Origin: Microbacteriaceae bacterium
Lineage (GTDB): Bacteria; Actinomycetota; Actinomycetes; Actinomycetales; Microbacteriaceae
Assembly: GCA_025464975.1 (NCBI GenBank)
Contig: JAODMT010000024.1
Location: 372,001-436,000 of the forward strand
DNA: 64,000 bases
Direction of reading: 5' to 3'
Part shown: piece after piece, positions 1 to 9,771 of the stretch
Position numbering within the stretch: position 1 is the stretch's first letter
Layout of the letters: every line of letters starts with the position of its first letter
Position numbers and translations under genes: made by a program
The notes under the pieces: generated by a model
What the model saw: the letters and a program-made list of their open reading frames with translations, nothing else
Database searches by the model: none
Told to the model about the DNA's origin: nothing

Positions 1-926
1 AGCTCGGCTACAAGGTCGACCTCGAGTACGCGGACAACAAGATTCCGCAGCAGGTGCTTCAGGTCAGCAACATGATCACGAAGGGCGCGAAGATCCTCAT
101 CGTCGCGTCCATCGACGGAGGGTCGTTGAGCGACCAGCTCGACACCGCGGCGAAGGCCGGCATCAAGGTCATTTCCTACGACCGACTGCTCACCGGCGAC
201 AAGAACGTTGACTACTACGTCTCGTTCGACAACTACAAGGTCGGCGTGGATCAGGCGAACAGCCTGCTCACCGGCCTCGGAATTCTCGACGCCGCTGGCA
301 AACCGACCGGCAAGAAGGGACCGTTCAACGTCGAACTCTTCGCCGGAAGCGCGGACGACAACAACGCGACCTTCTTCTTCAACGGCGCGATGGACACCCT
401 GAAGAAGTACATCGACGACGGCACCATCGTCATCAAGAGTGGACAGACCGGCTTTACTCAGGTCGCGACCCAGCAGTGGGACCCGGCAACGGCCAAGGCA
501 CGCATGCAGAACCTTGTTGCGAAGTCCTACTCGGACGGATCCAACGTGAACGGCGTGCTGTCACCGTACGACGGCCTCTCGATCGGCATCATCTCGGCGC
601 TCCAGGGCGCCGGATACGGCTCGGCGACCAAGCCGCTGCCCGTCATCACCGGTCAGGACGCTGAGGCGGCTTCGGTGAAGTCGATCATCGCCGGCCAGCA
701 GTACTCCACGGTGTACAAGGACACCCGCAAGCTCGCCGACAAGGCTGCGGAGATGGCCAACGACATCCTTACCGGCAAGACGCCGCAGGTGAACGATACG
801 AAGAGCTATGACAACAAGGTGAAGGTTGTTCCGACCTTCCTCTTCCAGCCCACCGTCGTCACCAAGGACAACTACAAGACGGTTCTCCTCGACAGCGGCT
901 ACTACACCGAGGCCGACCTCAAGTAG
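1..926 (+). CDS. chvE: Multiple-monosaccharide ABC transporter substrate-binding protein (ChvE/XylF type), 5' truncated
   Basis: The reading frame is open from base 3 and its true start lies left of the window. The visible part, about 307 residues, is a type I periplasmic-binding fold for sugars (PF13407 type). It has the IVASIDGG strand-turn, a hinge-region SYDRLL segment, and a C-terminal half with [12 protein letters not shown] and [13 protein letters not shown], typical of ChvE and xylose-binding proteins. It would be a surface lipoprotein delivering monosaccharides to the ATPase and permease encoded just downstream. The signal peptide and lipobox are outside the window. A strong stem-loop separates it from the ATPase gene. 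The neighbouring xylAB genes suggest xylose or a mix of pentoses and hexoses as substrate; this is inference. Confidence 0.9.
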   Translation, partial: LGYKVDLEYADNKIPQQVLQVSNMITKGAKILIVASIDGGSLSDQLDTAAKAGIKVISYDRLLTGDKNVDYYVSFDNYKVGVDQANSLLTGLGILDAAGKPTGKKGPFNVELFAGSADDNNATFFFNGAMDTLKKYIDDGTIVIKSGQTGFTQVATQQWDPATAKARMQNLVAKSYSDGSNVNGVLSPYDGLSIGIISALQGAGYGSATKPLPVITGQDAEAASVKSIIAGQQYSTVYKDTRKLADKAAEMANDILTGKTPQVNDTKSYDNKVKVVPTFLFQPTVVTKDNYKTVLLDSGYYTEADLK

Positions 927-938
927 GTTCGCCCCCCG

Positions 939-972
939 GCACTGGCGGCGGGATCATTCCCGCCGCCAGTGC
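939..972 (+). other. Perfect 15-bp stem-loop between binding-protein and ATPase genes
   Basis: Arms at 939-953 and 958-972 (GCACTGGCGGCGGGA and its exact complement) close a 4-nt TCAT loop. No T-tract follows, and the downstream gene begins 33 nt later. This fits a 3'-end stabiliser or partial attenuator that leaves the binding protein expressed above the rest of the operon. The role is inferred from position. Confidence 0.75.
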
Positions 973-1005
973 TTCATCGCTCCTCCCCGCATGGAAGAAG
1001 AAGCT

Positions 1006-2550
1006 GTGACAACAAACATTCTGGAGATGCGCGGCATCACCAAGACCTTCCCCGGCGTCAAGGCGCTGCAGGAAGTTTCCCTCGCCGTCGAGCTCGGGCA
1101 GGTTCACGCCATCTGTGGCGAGAACGGCGCTGGCAAGTCAACGCTCATGAAGGTGTTGAGCGGCGTCTATCCGCACGGAACGTACGAGGGCGACATCACC
1201 TTCGAGGGGTCCCCCGTGGCCTTCAAGAGCATTAACGATTCCGAGGCGGCCGGCGTCGTCATCATCCACCAGGAACTCGCGCTCAGCCCCTACCTGTCGA
1301 TCGCCGAAAACATCTTTCTCGGCAACGAACAGCAGAGCAACGGCTGGATCGACTGGAACAAGACCAACCTCGAGGCGGCGAAGCTCCTGAACCGGGTCGG
1401 TCTGCACGACAACCCGGTCACCAAGGTCACCGACCTCGGGGTCGGCAAGCAGCAACTCGTCGAGATCGCCAAGGCTCTCTCCAAGCGGGTGAAGCTGCTC
1501 ATCCTCGACGAACCGACCGCGGCCCTCAATGACGAAGACTCCGCCCACCTGCTCGACCTGATCAAAAGCCTCCAGGCCGAAGGAATCACCTCGATCATCA
1601 TCAGCCACAAGCTCAACGAGATCAAGGCGATCGCCGACAAGGTCACCATCATCCGGGATGGCAAGACGATCGAAACGATCGACATGCACGCCGACGAAGT
1701 CAGCGAGGCCCGGATCATCAAGGGCATGGTCGGTCGGGATCTCGAGAGTCGCTTCCCGGAGCACGCGCCGAACATCGGCGCCGAACTGCTGAGGATCGAG
1801 AACTGGACGGTGCACCACGCGCTCGACTCGTCCCGACTCGTCGTCAATTCGGCGAACCTCTCCGTGCGGGCCGGTGAGATCGTCGGCATCGCGGGACTCA
1901 TGGGTGCCGGTCGCACCGAGCTTGCAATGAGCGTGTTCGGTCACAGCTACGGCACGAACATCTCGGGCACGGTCTACAAACGTGGCGAAAGAATCGACAC
2001 CTCGTCGGTTCCCGCGGCGATCAAGAACGGTCTGGCCTACGCGACCGAAGACCGCAAACGGTACGGGCTCAACCTGCTCGACGACATCACCAGGAACATC
2101 TCGGGATCCACGCTCGGCAAGCTCGCGTCGGCGTTCGGCTTCGTCGACAGCCTCAAGGAGTCGACGGTCGCCGAGGGCTATCGCAAGAGCCTCAACATCA
2201 AGGCGCCAAGCGTGCTCGCCATCACGGGAAAGCTATCGGGCGGCAACCAGCAGAAAGTCGTCCTTTCCAAGTGGATGTACTCCGACCCCGAGGTGCTGAT
2301 CCTGGATGAGCCGACTCGCGGCATCGACGTCGGCGCCAAGTACGAGATCTACACGATCATCAACCGGCTGGCGGACGAGGGGAAGGGCGTCATCGTTATC
2401 TCCTCCGAATTGCCGGAGCTCCTCGGCATCTGCGACCGCATTTTCACCCTCGCGGAGGGCCGAATCACCTCTGAGGTTTCTCGCAAAGACGCGACAGCCG
2501 AATATCTCATGCAATTCATGACCAGGGAACAGGAAAAGACAACCAAATGA
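1006..2550 (+). CDS. mmsA: Multiple-monosaccharide ABC transporter, ATP-binding protein
   Basis: This is a tandem-domain sugar importer ATPase of the CUT2 class, about 514 residues. The first half has Walker [10 protein letters not shown] and [10 protein letters not shown]. The second half has signature [14 protein letters not shown] and [13 protein letters not shown]; its Walker A is degenerate (GLMGAGRTE), as usual in this class. GTG 1006 is chosen because GGAAGAAG lies just upstream; ATG 991 is an in-frame alternative. The stop overlaps the permease start by 4 nt (ATGA), indicating translational coupling. It energises sugar uptake at the inner face of the membrane. The symbol follows the mmsA/gguA naming of this transporter type. 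Confidence 0.92.
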   Translation: MTTNILEMRGITKTFPGVKALQEVSLAVELGQVHAICGENGAGKSTLMKVLSGVYPHGTYEGDITFEGSPVAFKSINDSEAAGVVIIHQELALSPYLSIAENIFLGNEQQSNGWIDWNKTNLEAAKLLNRVGLHDNPVTKVTDLGVGKQQLVEIAKALSKRVKLLILDEPTAALNDEDSAHLLDLIKSLQAEGITSIIISHKLNEIKAIADKVTIIRDGKTIETIDMHADEVSEARIIKGMVGRDLESRFPEHAPNIGAELLRIENWTVHHALDSSRLVVNSANLSVRAGEIVGIAGLMGAGRTELAMSVFGHSYGTNISGTVYKRGERIDTSSVPAAIKNGLAYATEDRKRYGLNLLDDITRNISGSTLGKLASAFGFVDSLKESTVAEGYRKSLNIKAPSVLAITGKLSGGNQQKVVLSKWMYSDPEVLILDEPTRGIDVGAKYEIYTIINRLADEGKGVIVISSELPELLGICDRIFTLAEGRITSEVSRKDATAEYLMQFMTREQEKTTK

Positions 2551-3722
2551 ACGGGTTCCGCTCCGCACTCCGCTACCTGACTGGGCAGTTGCGCCAGATC
2601 GGGCTTTTCATCGCCCTCATCATCATCGTGGTGTTCTTTCAGATCGCCACTGCGGGCATCACCCTTGCGCCGATCAACGTCTCGAACCTGGTCGTGCAGA
2701 ACAGCTACATCCTCATCCTCGCGATCGGAATGGTGATGGTCATCATCGCCGGCCACATCGACCTGTCGGTCGGGTCGGTAGTGGCGTTCGTCGGAGCGAT
2801 GTCCGGGGTGATGATCACCCAGTGGCACATTCCATGGCCGGTCGCCATCGTGCTCTGCCTCGTTGTCGGGGCGCTCGTCGGCGCCTGGCAGGGATTCTGG
2901 ATTGCCTACTTCGGCATTCCCGCGTTCATCGTGACCCTCGCCGGCATGCTTGCCTTCCGCGGCGCCGCCCAGATCGCGCTGCAGAATCAGCAGATTTCCC
3001 CCTTCCCCGACTCCTTCCGCACACTCGGCTCGGGCTTCCTGCCCAGTTTCGGCACGAGCGGATACGAGCCGCTCACCCTGATCATCGGAGCCGTTGCTAT
3101 CATCGCGCTCGTCCTCACCTCGATCCGGGGGCGGCTCACGCGCCGCAAATACGAACTCGAGGATGAGCCGGTGTGGTGGTTCGTTCTCAAGCTCGCGTTC
3201 ACCGCCGGGCTCATCCTGCTCATCGCCGTCCTGCTCGCGAGCTACAACGGAACTCCGATCGTTCTCATCGTGCTCGGCGTGCTCACCGTCGTCTACACGG
3301 CGGTCATGCGCAGCTCCGTCTTTGGTCGCCACATCTATGCGATCGGTGGCAACCTGAACGCCGCGGCCCTTTCCGGAGTCAAGACCAAGCGAGTGACATT
3401 CCTGCTCTTCGTGAACATGGGAGTCATCTCCGCCATCGCCGGTCTCGTCTTCACCGCGCAGCTGAACCTGGCGAGTCCGAGCGCCGGAACTGGATTTGAG
3501 CTCGACGCGATCGCCGCCGTTTTCATCGGCGGCGCCGCCGTCACCGGCGGCATCGGTACCGTCACCGGAGCAATCGTCGGTGGTCTCATCATCGGGATCC
3601 TCAATAACGGCATGTCGATTCTCGGCGTCGGAACCGAGTACCAGTCGCTCATCAAGGGGCTCGTGTTACTAGCCGCTGTCGCCTTCGACGTCTACAACAA
3701 GCGTCGGAGCGGCGGTCGGTGA
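2547..3722 (+). CDS. mmsB: Multiple-monosaccharide ABC transporter permease
   Basis: This 391-residue membrane protein of the BPD_transp_2 (RbsC/XylH) family has roughly ten hydrophobic segments. The conserved [16 protein letters not shown] loop lies near residue 75, and [14 protein letters not shown] and [16 protein letters not shown] lie in the C-terminal half. A charged insertion around residues 190-215 ([14 protein letters not shown]) breaks the hydrophobic pattern and is typical of the GguB/MmsB subgroup compared with shorter RbsC proteins. The start overlaps the ATPase stop by 4 nt. With the two upstream genes it forms a complete importer. Confidence 0.92.
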   Translation: MNGFRSALRYLTGQLRQIGLFIALIIIVVFFQIATAGITLAPINVSNLVVQNSYILILAIGMVMVIIAGHIDLSVGSVVAFVGAMSGVMITQWHIPWPVAIVLCLVVGALVGAWQGFWIAYFGIPAFIVTLAGMLAFRGAAQIALQNQQISPFPDSFRTLGSGFLPSFGTSGYEPLTLIIGAVAIIALVLTSIRGRLTRRKYELEDEPVWWFVLKLAFTAGLILLIAVLLASYNGTPIVLIVLGVLTVVYTAVMRSSVFGRHIYAIGGNLNAAALSGVKTKRVTFLLFVNMGVISAIAGLVFTAQLNLASPSAGTGFELDAIAAVFIGGAAVTGGIGTVTGAIVGGLIIGILNNGMSILGVGTEYQSLIKGLVLLAAVAFDVYNKRRSGGR

Positions 3723-3780
3723 CCTTGCGCCACCGACGGCTCGGAGCGGGACGATCCCGGCGAACATTAAGCTGACCATC

Positions 3781-4770
3781 GTGGCGAACATGAAGGAGGT
3801 CGCCCGTCTGGCCGGGGTGTCCCATCAGACGGTGTCGAGGGTACTCAACAACGAGAACACGGTTCGCCCTGAGACCCGGGCGAGGGTGGAAGACGCGATT
3901 CACCAGCTCCGGTACCGGCCGAGCTCGGTGGCACGGGCGCTGGCCACGCGAAAGTCCAGGACCATCGGACTGGTCAGCACGGGAAATCCGCTGTACGGAC
4001 CGGCAAGCACCGCCCTCGCCTTCAACCAGGCCGCACGGCAGGACGGGTACCAGGTGGTGACCGCGAGCATGTCCGAGTCGAGCCGGCAGGCGATCCTTGA
4101 TGCCATCGACGTGCTGCTCCGCCAGCGGGTCGAGGCCATCGTGCTTATCGCGTCCGACTACGCGTCGATCGAGGCGATCGACGGACTCGAACTCGATATT
4201 CCGCTCGTCACTGCCGATTCGAGCGGCCAGGGGGGCTTTCCAAGCGTGTCCATCGATCAGTACCGTGGCGCGTCCCTCGCCACGTCGTACCTCGCCGACC
4301 TCGGCCACCTCGATATCGTTCACCTCGCCGGGCCCGAGGGCTCGCTCGACGCGCGGGAACGTGAACGTGCCTGGCGGGACGAACTTGGCCGCCGCGGACT
4401 GCGCATCCGGCCACCGGTTTACGGCGACTGGACGGCGGACAGTGGACGGCGGTGCGGGGAGCAACTGATCAAGCTCGGCGAGCTCTCGGCAATCTTCGTC
4501 GGCAACGATCAGATGACACTGGGTCTTCTGCATGCGCTCAGCGACCACGGTCTCTCGGTGCCGGGCGACGTGAGCATCGTCGGGTTTGACGACATTCCGG
4601 AGGCTGCTCATTTCGCGCCACCGCTGACCACCGTAAGGCAGGACTTTACCGAGCTTGGACGACGCATGATGGGTGCTCTCTCCTCCGTGCTCGACGGCCG
4701 GGTGGTCACCCACCCGGTTAAGACGAGCCCGCATCTCATCGTGCGCGAGTCGGCCCGGTCGGTCGGCTAG
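3781..4770 (+). CDS. LacI-family transcriptional regulator
   Basis: The 329-residue protein has an N-terminal LacI helix-turn-helix ([20 protein letters not shown]), a hinge with [12 protein letters not shown], and a C-terminal periplasmic-binding-like sensor domain ([23 protein letters not shown]). A -10-like TAAGCT at 3768-3773 sits 7 nt before the GTG, so the transcript may be leaderless; ATG 3790 is the next start. It follows the sugar transporter and is convergent with xylB, overlapping it by 4 nt. By position it probably controls the transporter or the xylose genes, but its operator is not identified here. Confidence 0.9.
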   Translation: MANMKEVARLAGVSHQTVSRVLNNENTVRPETRARVEDAIHQLRYRPSSVARALATRKSRTIGLVSTGNPLYGPASTALAFNQAARQDGYQVVTASMSESSRQAILDAIDVLLRQRVEAIVLIASDYASIEAIDGLELDIPLVTADSSGQGGFPSVSIDQYRGASLATSYLADLGHLDIVHLAGPEGSLDARERERAWRDELGRRGLRIRPPVYGDWTADSGRRCGEQLIKLGELSAIFVGNDQMTLGLLHALSDHGLSVPGDVSIVGFDDIPEAAHFAPPLTTVRQDFTELGRRMMGALSSVLDGRVVTHPVKTSPHLIVRESARSVG

Positions 4771-6179
4771 GAGCCGGCGACCGCGGAGTATTGCCGACGA
4801 ATCACCGGGCGGTAGTCAACGGGTGGAGCCGAGACGAGTGCAACCGGCCAGTCCTGACGCTCGCCGGTGAGCGCCCAGGCTGCTTGCGCCGCCGCTCCCG
4901 AAGCGACATACTCCGCCGGCTCCGGCACGACCACCGGCGCCTCGAACACCTGAGTGGCAATGGCAATGACCGCCGGATTCTGGGCGGCGCCGCCGATGAG
5001 CAGGAGCCTAGAGACGAGCACGCCGTTCGCGCGCACCGCGTCGAGCCCGTCCGCGAGCCCGCAGAAGAGACCCTCGACCGCGGCTCTTGCCAGGTTGGGC
5101 CTGGTCGCGGAGGCGAGGGTGAGGCCAAGAAGCGAGGCGGTAGCGTCGGGCAGGTTCGGGGTTCGCTCGCCCTCGAAGTACGGCACGAGAACGAGACCGG
5201 CGCTGCCGGGCTCGGCCTGTAAGGCCAGGGCGGCGAGCTCGTTGTGGTCCACCCCGAGCAGCCCGGCGACTGAGTCGAGCACCCGCGCCGCGTTGAGCGT
5301 CGCCACGAGGGGCAGGAATGCGCCGGCGGCATCCGCGAATCCGGCGACGGTCCCGCTGCTGTCGGTCGCGGGGGACTCAGTGACGCCGAAGACGGTGCCG
5401 CTCGTTCCGATCGAGATCACGACGTCGCCCGGTCGAGTGTCGAGACCGAGGGCTGCCGCGGCGTTGTCGCCGGCGCCGGCCCCGACGATGAGATCGGCCG
5501 GGAAGTCGGCCGATGGCCGGACTATCGTCCGCCGATCCGACGGATTGAGCACGGTCGGCAGCACGACCCCTTCGACCGGTCGCCCGAGGGCGACCTCGAG
5601 AAGGTCCCGGTCGTATTCGTTGGTTGAGGGGTCGAAGTAGCCGGTGCCGCTCGCATCAGAACGGTCCGTGACGAGCTCGTCGAGAACCGGGTTGTCCGGC
5701 CCGAAGCCGCGCAGCCGCCAGGTGAGCCAATCGTGCGGTAGCGCGACGGCGGCGATGCGGGCGGCGTTTTGGGGTTCGTTGTCCCGCATCCAGCGCAACT
5801 TCGTGAGGGTGAACGACGCGACCGGGACCAGCCCGGTGCGCGCCGCGAGCGCATCCGCGCCCAGCTCAGCTATCAGGTCGGTCGCTGCCGACGCAGACCG
5901 GGTGTCGTTCCAGAGCAGGGCCGGGCGGATGACCCGGCCACCGTCGTCGAGCGCCACCAGGCCGTGCTGCTGTCCGCCGACCGCGATAGCCGCCACATCG
6001 TCGAGTCCCCCCGCGTCCTCGACGGCCGACCGCAGGGCGTCCCACCATGCCTCCGGGTCGACCTCGGTTCCGTCGGGATGCGGCGCACGGCCGGTCCGAA
6101 CGACGGCACCCGAGTCGAGATCACGGATCACGACCTTGCAGCTTTGAGTGGACGAGTCCACCCCGGCGACGAGCGTCAT
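4767..6179 (-). CDS. xylB: Xylulokinase
   Basis: This FGGY-family kinase of 470 residues phosphorylates D-xylulose to xylulose 5-phosphate for the pentose phosphate pathway. It opens with the phosphate-binding [15 protein letters not shown] motif, has [12 protein letters not shown] near residue 68, and shows the ATP-domain motifs [13 protein letters not shown] and ISIGTSGTV in the second half. The length is normal for XylB. It starts 2 nt after the xylA stop, so the two are surely co-transcribed as xylA-xylB. Confidence 0.94.
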   Translation of the reverse strand: MTLVAGVDSSTQSCKVVIRDLDSGAVVRTGRAPHPDGTEVDPEAWWDALRSAVEDAGGLDDVAAIAVGGQQHGLVALDDGGRVIRPALLWNDTRSASAATDLIAELGADALAARTGLVPVASFTLTKLRWMRDNEPQNAARIAAVALPHDWLTWRLRGFGPDNPVLDELVTDRSDASGTGYFDPSTNEYDRDLLEVALGRPVEGVVLPTVLNPSDRRTIVRPSADFPADLIVGAGAGDNAAAALGLDTRPGDVVISIGTSGTVFGVTESPATDSSGTVAGFADAAGAFLPLVATLNAARVLDSVAGLLGVDHNELAALALQAEPGSAGLVLVPYFEGERTPNLPDATASLLGLTLASATRPNLARAAVEGLFCGLADGLDAVRANGVLVSRLLLIGGAAQNPAVIAIATQVFEAPVVVPEPAEYVASGAAAQAAWALTGERQDWPVALVSAPPVDYRPVIRRQYSAVAGS

Positions 6180-6181
6180 GG

Positions 6182-7372
6182 TCAGCGCGCGCCGAGCAGG
6201 TGCTCGAGTGCGAGCTGGTTGAGCCGAACGAAGCCGAAGCCCTTTCCGCCGAAGTAGGAGTCGGCGTCGAAGTCCTCGAAGGCGCTGCGATCGGCGAGCA
6301 GGTCGTCGTACGTCTCCCCGGCTCCGAGGGTCGGCTCGTTGATCTGGGCGACACGGGAGGCGAGAAGCGCCTCCTGCACGTCCGGGTCGGCGCGGAAAGC
6401 GGCCGCGCGCTCCTTGAGCAGCAGGTAGGTGCGCATGTTGGCCGCAGCGGAGTCCCAGACCCCGGTGAAGTCTTCGGTGCGGCTCGGCTTGTAATCGAAG
6501 TGGCGCGGGCCGTCGTAAGACGGTCCACCGTTTGGCCCACCATTCTCGAGCAGATCGACAAGCGAGAACGCGTTCTGCAGGTCGCCGTGGCCGAAGACCA
6601 GGTCCTGGTCGTACTTGATGCCGCGCTGACCGTTGAGGTCGATGTGGAACAGCTTGCCCTGGTAGAGCGCCTGAGCGATTCCGGCCGTGAAGTTCAACCC
6701 GGCCATCTGCTCGTGACCCACCTCGGGGTTCACCCCGAACAGCTCGGGACGCTCGAGGGTCTCGATGAATGCGATGGCATGTCCGACCGTGGGGAGCAGG
6801 ATGTCGCCGCGAGGCTCGTTCGGCTTCGGCTCAATTGCGAAGCGAATGTCATAGCCCTTGTCGGTGACGTACTGCGCGAAGGTGTTGACAGCCTCGCGGT
6901 AGCGTTCGAGCGCGCCACGCACGTCCTTGGCCGTGTCGTATTCCGCTCCCTCGCGGCCGCCCCACATGACGAAGGTCTTCGCTCCGAGCTCAACGCCGAG
7001 TTCGAGTTGCCGCATCGCCTTGCGCATCGCGAACCGGCGAACCGCACGGTCATTGGAGGTGAAGCCGCCGTCCTTGAACACCGGGGCGCTGAACAGGTTC
7101 GTCGTCACCATGGGAACGATGAGGCCGGTGTCCGAGAGAGCCTGCTTCAGTCGGTCGATCTGCTTCTGGCGTTCGGCGTCGGTCGAGCCGAACGGAAAGA
7201 GGTCATCGTCGTGGAATGTGAGGCCATACGCACCGAGCTCGGCGAGTCGGGTAACCGCTTCCACCACATCAAGCGGCGGGCGGGTCGGGCCACCGAACGG
7301 ATCTGAGCCGCTGTAGCCAACGGTCCAGAGCCCGAAGGAGAATTTGTCGTCGCGGGAGGGTTGGGGAGTCAT
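6182..7372 (-). CDS. xylA: Xylose isomerase
   Basis: This 396-residue TIM-barrel enzyme interconverts D-xylose and D-xylulose using two divalent metals. Family motifs are clear: [12 protein letters not shown] (catalytic His and Asp), [23 protein letters not shown] (metal-binding Glu), [12 protein letters not shown] and [16 protein letters not shown]. The size fits the shorter actinobacterial XylA class. AGGAAA precedes the ATG. It is the first gene of xylA-xylB, and a 17-bp palindrome 31 nt upstream of the start is the likely control site. Confidence 0.96.
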   Translation of the reverse strand: MTPQPSRDDKFSFGLWTVGYSGSDPFGGPTRPPLDVVEAVTRLAELGAYGLTFHDDDLFPFGSTDAERQKQIDRLKQALSDTGLIVPMVTTNLFSAPVFKDGGFTSNDRAVRRFAMRKAMRQLELGVELGAKTFVMWGGREGAEYDTAKDVRGALERYREAVNTFAQYVTDKGYDIRFAIEPKPNEPRGDILLPTVGHAIAFIETLERPELFGVNPEVGHEQMAGLNFTAGIAQALYQGKLFHIDLNGQRGIKYDQDLVFGHGDLQNAFSLVDLLENGGPNGGPSYDGPRHFDYKPSRTEDFTGVWDSAAANMRTYLLLKERAAAFRADPDVQEALLASRVAQINEPTLGAGETYDDLLADRSAFEDFDADSYFGGKGFGFVRLNQLALEHLLGAR

Positions 7373-7402
7373 GGGTTTCCTAACGGTCAGCGTCTTTGAT
7401 GA

Positions 7403-7419
7403 TTTGTTGCGGTGACAAA
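7403..7419. promoter_or_regulatory. 17-bp palindromic operator candidate upstream of xylA
   Basis: TTTGTTGCGGTGACAAA has inverted TTTGT/ACAAA arms around a 7-nt centre. On the minus strand it lies directly downstream of a -10-like TAATAT (plus-strand 7421-7426), where a bound repressor would block xylA transcription. Size and arms resemble XylR/ROK or LacI-type operators. The binding protein is not known. Confidence 0.55.
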
Positions 7420-7555
7420 CATATTAGTGTGTGACCGTGGGGGAAAACCAGAGGCTGGATGTCATCGGCAGGGGTCCAACCGGCAGGGGTGGTCAATTGC
7501 GAGAATCGGCGAGAGAGTAGGAACCGCGGCATCATCGACGAGGAAGAGGCAGTAC

Positions 7556-8737
7556 ATGGCAACTCGGCAACCAGATCTGAATATCGCCTTGATCGGGTAT
7601 GGATTCATGGGTGCTGCCCATTCGCAGGGTTGGCGAGTCGCCCCACGCTTCTTCGACCTTCCGCGCCAGCCGCATCGGTCGGTGATCGTCGGCCGGGACG
7701 CCGAGCGGGCCGCCGCCGCAGCGGACAAATACGGCTGGATCGAGGTCGAGACGGACTGGCGTCGGGTCATCGAGCGAGACGACATCGACCTGGTTGACAT
7801 CTGCTCACCGGGCAACAGCCACGCAGAGATCGCGATCGCGGCGCTCGCCGCGGGCAAGCATGTTTTGTGCGAGAAGCCGCTTGCCAACAGCGTCGAAGAG
7901 GCCGAGCTGATGGCTCGGGCGGCGGAGGAGGCCGCGAGCCGCGGAGTATTCGCCATGGTCGGATTCAGCTATCGCCGCGTGCCGGCGATCAGTTTCGCTC
8001 GGGAACTGGTCGCGCAGGGCAGAATCGGCGAAATCCGTCAGGTTCGAGCGCAATACCTCCAGGACTGGCTCGTCGACGCGCGCGGGCCGATGACGTGGCG
8101 CCTCGACAAGACTCTCGCCGGATCCGGCTCCCTCGGTGACATCGGGGCGCATGCGGTCGACTCGGTGCAATTCATCACCGGCCAAAGCATCGAATCGGTC
8201 AGCGGCATCCTGCACACCTTCGTCACCGAGCGTCCGCTGCTTGGCGAGTCGATCGGTCTCGGCGGCACGGCTTCAGACGAGTTCGGCCCGGTAACCGTGG
8301 ACGACGCGGCGCTGTTCACTGCGAAGCTGAGCGGCGGCGCGATCGGGGCGTTTGAGGCGACGCGGTACGCCACCGGGCGCAAGAATGCCCTGCGCCTCGA
8401 GTTCAGCGGCACGGAGGGCGCCATTGCGTTCGACCTCGAGCGGATGAATGAGCTCGAGTTCTACGACCGGCGGGATCCCGCGGGCGAGCAAGGCTTCCGG
8501 CGGATACTGGTGACCGAACCGGAGCATCCGTATGCCTCCGCGTGGTGGCCGACCGGGCACGGCCTCGGCTACGACCACCCGTTCGCGCACCAGGTCCGGG
8601 ATCTCGTCGTCGATATTGCGGAGCAGCGGCAGCCGAGACCGTCCTTCGCCGATGGTCTCCAGGTTCAGCGCGTTCTCGGAGCGGTCGAGCAAAGTGCCGC
8701 CGAGGGAAGCGCCTGGGTCGGAACGGAGGGGCACTAG
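7556..8737 (+). CDS. Gfo/Idh/MocA-family oxidoreductase
   Basis: The 393-residue NAD(P)-dependent sugar dehydrogenase-like protein has an N-terminal Rossmann fold (IALIGYGFMGAAH), the family EKPLANS motif near residue 105 containing the catalytic-type Lys, and a C-terminal alpha/beta substrate domain. The start is ATG 7556, with GAGGAAGAGG 6 nt upstream; upstream in-frame sequence lacks a binding site. It diverges from xylA and ends 2 nt before the convergent permease gene. Substrates in this family include inositol, glucose, xylose and derivatives; the exact one cannot be read from sequence. Confidence 0.9.
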   Translation: MATRQPDLNIALIGYGFMGAAHSQGWRVAPRFFDLPRQPHRSVIVGRDAERAAAAADKYGWIEVETDWRRVIERDDIDLVDICSPGNSHAEIAIAALAAGKHVLCEKPLANSVEEAELMARAAEEAASRGVFAMVGFSYRRVPAISFARELVAQGRIGEIRQVRAQYLQDWLVDARGPMTWRLDKTLAGSGSLGDIGAHAVDSVQFITGQSIESVSGILHTFVTERPLLGESIGLGGTASDEFGPVTVDDAALFTAKLSGGAIGAFEATRYATGRKNALRLEFSGTEGAIAFDLERMNELEFYDRRDPAGEQGFRRILVTEPEHPYASAWWPTGHGLGYDHPFAHQVRDLVVDIAEQRQPRPSFADGLQVQRVLGAVEQSAAEGSAWVGTEGH

Positions 8738-8739
8738 CC

Positions 8740-9771
8740 TCACGTGCGGTCTCGGGTGGCGAAGCGCTGCTGAAGCAACACTGCGACAACAATGATGACC
8801 CCTTTGGCGAGGGCTTGAACCGACGTCGACAGGTTGTTCTGCGTGAACACGTTGGTGAGGGTCGCGAAGATGAGCACCCCGAATACCGTGCCGGTGATGG
8901 TGCCTCGGCCTCCGACGAGGAGTGTGCCACCGACTACGACGGCCGCGATGGCATCCAACTCGTAGAGCGTGCCGTGCGTCGAGGTGCCGGCCGTGGTGCG
9001 GCCGAGCATCATGATCGCCGCGATTCCCGCCGTGAATCCGGCGAGTGCATAGAGCGCGACGGTATGTCTCTTCACCTTGAGTCCGGCAAGCCTGGAGGCC
9101 TGGCGATTGCCGCCGATGGCGACGGTGCGGCGCCCGAAGGTGGTGCGGTTCAGCACGATCCACCCGACGACAGCCACCAGCACAAAGATCCAGATCAGCA
9201 CCGGGACCCCGAGAAAGTCGGCGCGAAAGAAGTCGAGGAAGCCCCGCACCCGTACGATCTGGGTGGTGCGGTTGGACAGGATCTCGGCGAGACCACGAGC
9301 CGCGACGAGCATGGCAAGGGTTGCCATAAAGGCGACGACATTGCCGTAGGCAATCACGACCCCGTTGATGATGCCGGCCAGGAGGCCGACGCCGAGCGCA
9401 ATCAGCACCATGACGATCCAGTTGGTCTGCTCCACGAACAGTTGCACCCTCGGCAGTGTGGCAACGACCGTGGCCAGGCCAAGCACCGAACCGACCGACA
9501 GGTCGATTCCCCCGGCGATGATCACGAAGGTGACGCCGATGCTCAAGACCCCGGTGATCGACGCGAACCGCACGATGGTCAGCACGTTCTCGATGTTCGT
9601 GAACCGGTCGCCGGCGGTGACGGCCCCGACGGCGTAGAGGGCGGCGAGCGCGATGATGAGCCCGAGGTTTCGCCCGATCGGGCCGCTGAGCATCCTCGCG
9701 AGGATGGAACGACGCTCGCTGACCCGGCCGGAGAAGGCCGGAGGGGCAACCGGCAGGTTGGGCGAACTCAC
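8740..9771 (-). CDS. Ribose-type sugar ABC transporter permease
   Basis: This BPD_transp_2 (RbsC-like) permease of 343 residues has about nine or ten membrane spans. It carries [15 protein letters not shown] near residue 87, IGGNRQASRLAGLK, and VVVGGTLLVGGRGTITG near the C-terminus. The start is GTG 9771, overlapping the ATPase stop by 4 nt (GTGA), with AAAGGAAG upstream. It is the second gene of a two-gene ATPase-permease unit. The matching binding protein is probably the one encoded divergently at 11546. Confidence 0.92.
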   Translation of the reverse strand: MSSPNLPVAPPAFSGRVSERRSILARMLSGPIGRNLGLIIALAALYAVGAVTAGDRFTNIENVLTIVRFASITGVLSIGVTFVIIAGGIDLSVGSVLGLATVVATLPRVQLFVEQTNWIVMVLIALGVGLLAGIINGVVIAYGNVVAFMATLAMLVAARGLAEILSNRTTQIVRVRGFLDFFRADFLGVPVLIWIFVLVAVVGWIVLNRTTFGRRTVAIGGNRQASRLAGLKVKRHTVALYALAGFTAGIAAIMMLGRTTAGTSTHGTLYELDAIAAVVVGGTLLVGGRGTITGTVFGVLIFATLTNVFTQNNLSTSVQALAKGVIIVVAVLLQQRFATRDRT

